From IMG/VR virus record IMGVR_UViG_3300009009_000017, positions 1-49,668 of that record: 49,668 bases of DNA; one strand, given 5' to 3'. The position numbers and the translations under genes are program-made. Below, piece after piece: positions 45,400 to 49,668 of this stretch (the stretch's first letter is position 1; the number at the start of each line of letters is the position of its first letter). The notes under the pieces were generated by a model. It saw only the letters and a program-made list of their open reading frames with translations. It was not told where the DNA came from and did no database searches. This stretch comes from a virus.

Positions 45400-46587
45400 T
45401 TACTTTATATAATCAATATTGTCATACAAATTATCAAAGAAATCATCATCATATTCCCGCTGTTCATAATTTGTACTTTGTATAGGTTTGTTGTTGTTGT
45501 AATTCTTATATCCAGTATTCTTCTTAAATTGTTCCTCGGTTCCCCAGGTCTTACAAAATTTATAGAATACCTTTTCAACTTCCTTTGCACTGGAGACATA
45601 ATCACCAAATATATCAATACATTTTTTAACAATGTCAATCCCTTTTTCTTTTATGAGATTATTTAATAATTTTGGATCCAATTCTCCTTTATATTTCTTT
45701 TTAAAAGATTCAATAAGATTTTTTACAACAACAACATTTTCATTTGATTTTTCATGTTGTTGTATATCTGTATTTAGATCTGTTTCTATATCTGTATCTG
45801 TATCTGTGTAACTGGTAGACGTCACTGTGACGTCACAAAATTCGTTGCAAGATTCATAATATCCAATAGATTGAAGTATTTCACTAGGTATAAAATTATT
45901 ATTTTCATTTAAATTAGAATGACATTTTCTACATAATGTTAATAATTTTTCTTTTAGTGATGATTTATAATCTAATTCATTATATCCATCTATATGATGC
46001 ATACATAAATTATCAATAGATCCACAAATTGCACATTTGTAATTGTCTCTTTCAAAAACTATATAATAATTTCCGTTATATCTTTTTGCGTTCTGGTAAT
46101 CTTCAATATATGGTATATACTGTTTTTCATAACATTTCTTTTTTGCTCTGTAAATTTGTGAACGCTCAGTTGATGTTTTTGCTGGTGATTTTATTTGTTG
46201 TTTATTTTCTAATTCTAATTGCTTCTTCTTTTCTCTATGCTTTCTCATTCTTTCAGCACTTGTAGACTCTTTACCGATTAGATTTGGTATTATACTCATA
46301 AAAATTTCATCTTCTGAAATTTCTTTAACTAATTGATTTTTTATAAGAAACAATATTGTAACTTTTACGTTTTCAACATCTTCATCAATTTCAAGAGCTA
46401 TCTCTTCTGCAAAATCATCTTCAACTCCATCAAAATATAATTTACCTTCGTTTTTTAAGCTTAGTAATAACATTTTTTGATATATTATTGTATATGTATC
46501 GCCACCAGCTATTTTTCTAAGTTTTTTTATTTCTTTTTGCCTGAAAAAATCTTCATTAAGTTTTAGCCAATAATATTTTCTTGCCAT
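45400..46587 (-). CDS. Replisome organiser with an inserted HNH nuclease domain
   Basis: 395 residues. The ATG is chosen for its spacing from GAGGTG. Residues 1-125 are a phage replisome-organiser N-domain (KYYWLKLNEDFFRQKEIKKL, STSAERMRKHREKKK). Residues about 178-226 are an HNH zinc nuclease: C185/C188, H197/H198 (CMHHIDG) and C219/C222-H223 (LCRKCHSNL). After a Ser/Thr/Asp linker (DVTVTSTSYTDTDTD) comes a DnaD-like helical region (about 285-365) and the QSTNYEQR/YDDDFFDNLYDNI tail shared with the 3.9-kb protein. It would bind the origin and load the helicase; the HNH may nick the origin or be a homing insertion. Confidence 0.8.
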   Translation of the reverse strand: MARKYYWLKLNEDFFRQKEIKKLRKIAGGDTYTIIYQKMLLLSLKNEGKLYFDGVEDDFAEEIALEIDEDVENVKVTILFLIKNQLVKEISEDEIFMSIIPNLIGKESTSAERMRKHREKKKQLELENKQQIKSPAKTSTERSQIYRAKKKCYEKQYIPYIEDYQNAKRYNGNYYIVFERDNYKCAICGSIDNLCMHHIDGYNELDYKSSLKEKLLTLCRKCHSNLNENNNFIPSEILQSIGYYESCNEFCDVTVTSTSYTDTDTDIETDLNTDIQQHEKSNENVVVVKNLIESFKKKYKGELDPKLLNNLIKEKGIDIVKKCIDIFGDYVSSAKEVEKVFYKFCKTWGTEEQFKKNTGYKNYNNNKPIQSTNYEQREYDDDFFDNLYDNIDYIK

Positions 46588-46613
46588 TATGTTCACCTCA
46601 TGGGAAACCTCTG

Positions 46614-47390
46614 TTAAGAGGCTTCCTTATTTCTTTTATTTAGTATTTCATTTTTTACTTTTTCAGCTATTTCAGGATATCTCATTTTAATTTTTCCATA
46701 TGTAGCCTGCAATCTAGCAATACTTAAACTATCAGTGTTTGTTACTCCTGCTACCTTATTTCCATTTTTGCCAACAAATGAAGTATATTGTTCTAGTAAT
46801 TTTTTTGATTCTATTTCATTTTTTCCTGAAACTTCCCACAAGATTAATTTTATTTTTTTGATGTAATCAACTCTTGTACACTTTTGTGGAGGTATATTGC
46901 TAGTTTTATTTTCAATTTTATTATCACTACCTGTATTTTTATTATATTTGTTTTCATCTGCATTAAAATAAACATCTGCACCAATACCAAGAGCTTTACA
47001 AGCTACAGACAAAGCGTCTGTATAAGCCATTTTGAAACATTCATCCGAGGTATAAAGACCATTTTTATTTTTTTCAACAAATGAACTTCCCCCACTGCCT
47101 TCGATTGCTTCTGACCATTCACCATCAATTTTGATATATAATTCTATATCTACAAATGCTGATTTTTCTCCATTTGCTCCATCTTCAATCCATTTTTTAA
47201 TAGTTTTGGTTTTCCATCCAAAACCTATAATTCCGAATGTTTCAGTTAGCTTTTTTATTCTCCACATAGCATTTATGTTAGTCTTTCCGTTCATTCTTCC
47301 ACCTTGAATAGTTGTTTTTGCTTCGTCTGGAACTATTCTTAACTGGTTATAAAGGTCTAAGTTTGTATTTGAATTTTCCATCATAATCAT
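46614..47390 (-). CDS. Rad52-like single-strand annealing protein (Sak/DUF1071-like)
   Basis: 258 residues behind GGAGG. The N-terminal part (TTIQGGRMNGKTNINAMWRI, TFGIIGFGWKTKTI, VDIELYIKIDGEWSEAIEGS, GGSSFVEKNKNGLYTSDECF, YTDALSVACKALGIGADVYF) follows the beta-beta-beta-alpha core of phage annealing proteins. The ALSVACKALGIGADVY helix is especially characteristic. It anneals complementary single strands in phage recombination and replication. No partner exonuclease or SSB was found nearby. Confidence 0.8.
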   Translation of the reverse strand: MIMMENSNTNLDLYNQLRIVPDEAKTTIQGGRMNGKTNINAMWRIKKLTETFGIIGFGWKTKTIKKWIEDGANGEKSAFVDIELYIKIDGEWSEAIEGSGGSSFVEKNKNGLYTSDECFKMAYTDALSVACKALGIGADVYFNADENKYNKNTGSDNKIENKTSNIPPQKCTRVDYIKKIKLILWEVSGKNEIESKKLLEQYTSFVGKNGNKVAGVTNTDSLSIARLQATYGKIKMRYPEIAEKVKNEILNKRNKEAS

Positions 47391-47415
47391 AATAACCTCC
47401 AGAAATTTTATTTTA

Positions 47416-47436
47416 GAGAGGGATTAAATCCCTCTC
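47416..47436 (-). promoter_or_regulatory. Leader hairpin of the annealing-protein gene
   Basis: GAGAGGGAT/ATCCCTCTC form a perfect 9-bp stem with a three-base loop, followed by TAAAATAAAATT and the GGAGG site. The layout matches the hairpin-then-TAAATAAAAT leaders at 39.8 and 40.2 kb. Confidence 0.55.
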
Positions 47437-47438
47437 AT

Positions 47439-47612
47439 TTATTTTGTTAGTAAACTGTTTAATGCCATTCTCTTTTCTGCCTGTTCCCTTATAAAAAGTT
47501 TATTACCTGTATTTAGGAATCTGTGTGTTTTTATTTTTCCTATTTTCCATTTCAACATAAGGGATTTTCTAAGTTTCATATATCTATTTGATATTATTGT
47601 GTATTTTGACAT
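47439..47612 (-). CDS. Small basic protein, 57 aa
   Basis: The ATG directly follows the TAA of the upstream gene, so it is probably translated by reinitiation. The product is strongly basic (RYMKLRKSLMLKWKIGKIK, FIREQAEKRMALN) and may bind nucleic acid. It lies just before the annealing protein. Confidence 0.55.
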   Translation of the reverse strand: MSKYTIISNRYMKLRKSLMLKWKIGKIKTHRFLNTGNKLFIREQAEKRMALNSLLTK

Positions 47613-47765
47613 TTAAGCAGCCACCTCCATTTCTGGAATGAAACTGTTGTAATAACCTGATGTTTTAAGATATGTTTCAAATTCTTCTGCTTTCTCTGAT
47701 TCGTAAGATTCGATTGGTTCTGATTCGTACCCTTCGATTTCATAACCCATTGTAAAAATATCCAT
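47613..47765 (-). CDS. Small acidic protein under a structured leader, 50 aa
   Basis: The ATG lies seven bases after a perfect AGGAGG. The product is acidic and Tyr-rich (YEIEGYESEPIESYESEKAE). The ribosome site is buried in a hairpin and the transcript begins at a perfect consensus promoter, so expression looks conditional. It is the first gene of the replication operon. Function unknown. Confidence 0.65.
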   Translation of the reverse strand: MDIFTMGYEIEGYESEPIESYESEKAEEFETYLKTSGYYNSFIPEMEVAA

Positions 47766-47883
47766 AATAAAACCTCCTATTGATTTTTTAGGAGGTACAA
47801 TGTATACTAAAATTACAATGGAATTTCGGTATGCATTGTACCAAGTTTCTCGTAAGGTGGTTGTCGCTAGCAACCACCTTACA
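47766..47883 (-). promoter_or_regulatory. Structured 5' leader sequestering the ribosome site
   Basis: From the predicted start, the RNA opens with GTAAGGTGGTTG/CAACCACCTTAC (12 bp, 47852-47882). Next is GGTACAATG/CATTGTACC (47834-47842 with 47794-47802), with a second CATTGTA at 47814-47820 as alternative partner. Last is ACCTCCTA/TAGGAGGT (47789-47796 with 47772-47779), which covers AGGAGG. The second and third stems share bases 47794-47796, so they compete, as in a riboswitch or protein-controlled leader. Confidence 0.6.
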
Positions 47884-47889
47884 TTTACT

Positions 47890-47918
47890 ATTATAACTTA
47901 TAACTTACCAAGTGTCAA
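47890..47918 (-). promoter_or_regulatory. Perfect sigma-A promoter of the replication operon
   Basis: TTGACA, exactly 17 bases, TATAAT on the minus strand. It lies seven to eight bases before the first hairpin of the leader. Confidence 0.88.
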
Positions 47919-47953
47919 TTACTTTTTTATTACAAAAATAAAGATTATAAATA

Positions 47954-48169
47954 TTATTTTATAACCTTTAAATTTTTCTCATGATATTCAATTATGCTTT
48001 CATCAAAGATATATACTCCTCTTTTTTTTCTTTTAGATTTTTTCAATCGATAATAAGACTGTGGTATTCTTTCTCTTTTTATTAAATCTAAAATGTTAGA
48101 CTCTGTTGTTCCAATTATATCAGCGACTTCTGATAAAATTAAAATCTTATCTAATAAATTTTTACTCAA
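47954..48169 (-). CDS. Helix-turn-helix regulator (excisionase/MerR-like), 71 aa
   Basis: A TTG start lies six bases after GAGGTG. The reading LSEVADIIGTTESNILDLIKRERIPQSYY is a winged helix-turn-helix of excisionase or MerR type, followed by a basic stretch and GVYIFDESIIEYHEK, the usual wing and last helix. It is transcribed from 48223-48252 and points toward the replication-operon promoter. A role in early-gene control or in excision is likely. Confidence 0.7.
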   Translation of the reverse strand: MSKNLLDKILILSEVADIIGTTESNILDLIKRERIPQSYYRLKKSKRKKRGVYIFDESIIEYHEKNLKVIK

Positions 48170-48222
48170 AAAATCACCTCTATTCACTTTTAACTTTATA
48201 ATTAATTCGACTTGCTAAATTA

Positions 48223-48252
48223 ATTATAATTTGCTATTTGCTTATTCGTCAA
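48223..48252 (-). promoter_or_regulatory. Promoter for the HTH regulator
   Basis: TTGACG, 18 bases, TATAAT on the minus strand, about 50 bases before the TTG start. Confidence 0.7.
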
Positions 48253-48269
48253 TTACGATATAGAAGTTT

Positions 48270-48347
48270 TGTATTGACATTTGCAATACATTACTTGCTT
48301 TCTTGCAAGTATGCTTTGATTTTCTTTGTGTTGCATTTTACAACACA
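48270..48347. promoter_or_regulatory. Three tandem operator-like dyads
   Basis: TGTATTG-N7-CAATACA (48270-48290), TACTTGC-N6-GCAAGTA (48292-48311) and TGTGTTG-N7-CAACACA (48327-48347) lie just upstream of the regulator promoter. All have 7-bp arms meeting at a TTG/CAA core and are 20-21 bases long. This resembles a phage operator cluster. They sit in the 323-base gap at 48170-48492. Confidence 0.6.
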
Positions 48348-48365
48348 TTTTTATTTTTGCAAAAT

Positions 48366-48393
48366 AAAAACCACAGGGATAATATCCCTGTGG
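48366..48393 (-). terminator. Terminator downstream of the ParB-like gene
   Basis: CCACAGGGATA/TATCCCTGTGG form an 11-bp stem with a one-base centre, followed by TTTTTATTTT on the minus strand. Confidence 0.8.
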
Positions 48394-48492
48394 AAAAAAT
48401 TTAATAGGATTAAAAATCATATGGAATTTTTCAAAAAAAATTTTATTATACACTTTTTAATAAAATAATTATATAATTGCATTGATTAAAAT

Positions 48493-49248
48493 TTATTTTT
48501 TTATATATGCATCTATATCATCAAAATATAGATGATTTTTTTTATTTAAATTATAATTATATTTTTCTTGTAATACATCTATATATTCAGAAACGGTAGC
48601 TCTTGGACTTATTTTAGGACGATTTTTTAATCTATCAATCATTCTTTTATGATTATATTTTTTTGACCTTGTTATTTTCCATATAGCACTTATAAAATAA
48701 AAATTAGTATAATCAATCCCATCTATTATTTTATAATCAAGTATTTGTTTTATTCTTTTTATCGTGTCATTATAATTTTTAAATTTAAATAATCCATCTT
48801 TTATTATATCTGTTTTATCAGTTCTTTTAGTTCTTGCAAATGAATCTTTTGCAGATATTATAAAAAAATTTTTCTGGGTTATTTCTGGAAAAATTCTTGG
48901 TAATTCACAAAGTTTTTTGTATTCACTATTTTCTAAAGCATATGATTCTACGTAATCCCACGATTTCCAACTTGTCATATTTTTGTTTATTGTTCGAGCT
49001 TCATTTATTCCTTCATTTTCTGAAATATAATAATAAATTGGTTTTTCGGATTCTTTTGCAGCCATGAATCTATGTTGACCATCTAATATTTCCATATTTT
49101 CATTAACCTTTATTGGATTAATTATAAATTTTTTACACATTGCTTCTTTCAACCTATTTTTTTTAGTTATATCTATGTTCCTATTTCCTTTTAAAAATTT
49201 AAATATAGAATAATTTTTAGTGCAATAAATTTTTAATTCTTTTTCCAT
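48493..49248 (-). CDS. ParB/sulfiredoxin-superfamily protein
   Basis: 251 residues. The ATG is behind AAAGGAG; two TTG codons upstream are less likely. The N-terminal ParB-like NTPase core reads NPIKVNENMEILDGQHRFMAAKE, with the box motif D56-G-Q-H-R60. A helical C-terminal domain (about 110-251) has no clear ParB helix-turn-helix. No ParA is nearby. Phage proteins of this type act as regulators or nucleases rather than in partition. It has its own promoter and terminator. Confidence 0.8.
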   Translation of the reverse strand: MEKELKIYCTKNYSIFKFLKGNRNIDITKKNRLKEAMCKKFIINPIKVNENMEILDGQHRFMAAKESEKPIYYYISENEGINEARTINKNMTSWKSWDYVESYALENSEYKKLCELPRIFPEITQKNFFIISAKDSFARTKRTDKTDIIKDGLFKFKNYNDTIKRIKQILDYKIIDGIDYTNFYFISAIWKITRSKKYNHKRMIDRLKNRPKISPRATVSEYIDVLQEKYNYNLNKKNHLYFDDIDAYIKK

Positions 49249-49273
49249 CAACAACAGCTCCTTTTTGTAATAT

Positions 49274-49301
49274 ATTATAAACTAATAATTTAATATGTAA
49301 A
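49274..49301 (-). promoter_or_regulatory. Promoter for the ParB-like gene
   Basis: TTTACA, 16 bases, TATAAT on the minus strand, about 20 bases before the ribosome site. Confidence 0.65.
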
Positions 49302-49412
49302 ATAAAAATTAAAATCTAATAATTAATTAATTTAATATATCTGCAATATAGGGAAATAATTGTAATTAATATAATATAATTATAAAATAAAAATAAAACA
49401 AAGGAGATTTAT

Positions 49413-49668
49413 ATGAAAAAAACAATTTTAGTAATGATAGTAATGATTTGCATTTTGTCTGGCTGTGATTATGGGCCAGAAGTTGAAAAATATAATGGGA
49501 AAAATACAGATGCTACAACAACAGAAAAAACAGAAGTTACGGAAAAAGAAAAAGCCCCAGAAATTTATAACGATCTGGAAGTAAAATTTGAATTGAAGAA
49601 AACATCTTATGGGTCCAATAATCTTGTTGGAATATATAAAAATAATTCTGAATATGCTATAACTAAAA
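49413..49668 (+). CDS. Lipoprotein (3' end cut by window edge)
   Basis: The ATG follows AAAGGAG. The signal peptide MKKTILVMIVMICILSGC has a lipobox LSGC, so the mature protein would be lipid-anchored at the Cys. A Thr/Glu/Lys-rich linker follows, then a beta-rich start (LEVKFELKKTSYGSNNLVGIY). It is on the opposite strand from the phage early genes. It may be a lysogenic-conversion gene or the first flanking host gene. The rest lies outside the window. Confidence 0.75.
   Translation, partial: MKKTILVMIVMICILSGCDYGPEVEKYNGKNTDATTTEKTEVTEKEKAPEIYNDLEVKFELKKTSYGSNNLVGIYKNNSEYAITK

Overview
The window is an AT-rich stretch (long A and T runs, strong AGGAGG-type ribosome sites, many TTG and GTG starts) that looks like a temperate siphovirus, or a prophage, of a low-GC Gram-positive host, most probably a clostridium-like member of the Bacillota. 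Support comes from the lambda-like head-tail gene order, a phi-LC3-type holin beside a BhlA/UviB-type holin, an Amidase_2 endolysin, phage replisome-organiser proteins, XRE repressors and tyrosine recombinases. No rRNA, tRNA or cas gene was seen.

Layout. (1) 1-5.15 kb, minus strand: a control and replication block. It has an XRE repressor with a perfect consensus promoter, a winged-helix replication protein, a second XRE protein, many small unknown proteins, a late-regulator-like sigma-region-4 protein and two zinc-ribbon proteins, the last cut by the window edge. (2) 5.3-9.65 kb, plus strand: a divergent cassette with a ribbon-helix-helix protein, a VbhA-antitoxin-like protein, a four-helix membrane protein with a winged-helix tail, an FtsK-type DNA translocase and a tyrosine integrase. 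It reads like a plasmid or conjugative-element maintenance module. (3) 9.65-9.89 kb: a minus-strand promoter, a CRISPR-repeat-like non-coding element and a terminator. (4) 9.9-33.6 kb, minus strand, described here from right to left: terminases, HNH endonuclease, portal, scaffold, capsid, Ser/Thr-rich fibre, glycosyltransferase, decoration-like proteins, connectors, two paralogous tail-tube proteins, frameshifted tail chaperones, short tape measure, tail tip proteins, endolysin, MazG-like protein and holins. (5) 33.6-49.3 kb, mostly minus strand: early genes. These include two small tyrosine recombinases, a GIY-YIG nuclease, an iteron array, an IS605/TnpB remnant, a DUF5131 radical-SAM-like protein, a long structured intergenic region, a replisome organiser carrying an inserted HNH domain, a Rad52-like annealing protein, a regulator and a ParB-like protein. 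(6) 49.4 kb to the right edge: a plus-strand lipoprotein that runs off the window.

How it fits together. The annealing protein and replisome organiser at 45-47 kb would replicate the genome. The small recombinases and regulators would control the switch to late expression, and the late block builds a short-tailed-for-a-siphovirus particle and lyses the cell. There are two distinct control and replication regions, at 3-5 kb and 45-48 kb, whose replication proteins share a nearly identical C-terminal tail. This suggests either a mosaic phage with a second replication module or a satellite or second prophage abutting the first.

Most striking signals. The first is the promoter-driven CRISPR-repeat-like RNA at 9.65-9.88 kb, a candidate RNA anti-CRISPR or mini-array. 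Next are the structured leader at 47.77-47.88 kb behind a perfect promoter and the multi-hairpin region at 42.6-42.9 kb. Others are the Ser/Thr-repeat fibre with its own glycosyltransferase, the solo omega-RNA left by an internally deleted TnpB, and a terminator-flanked plus-strand membrane-protein cassette at 41.1 kb. All functions are inferred from reading the sequence; no database search was possible.
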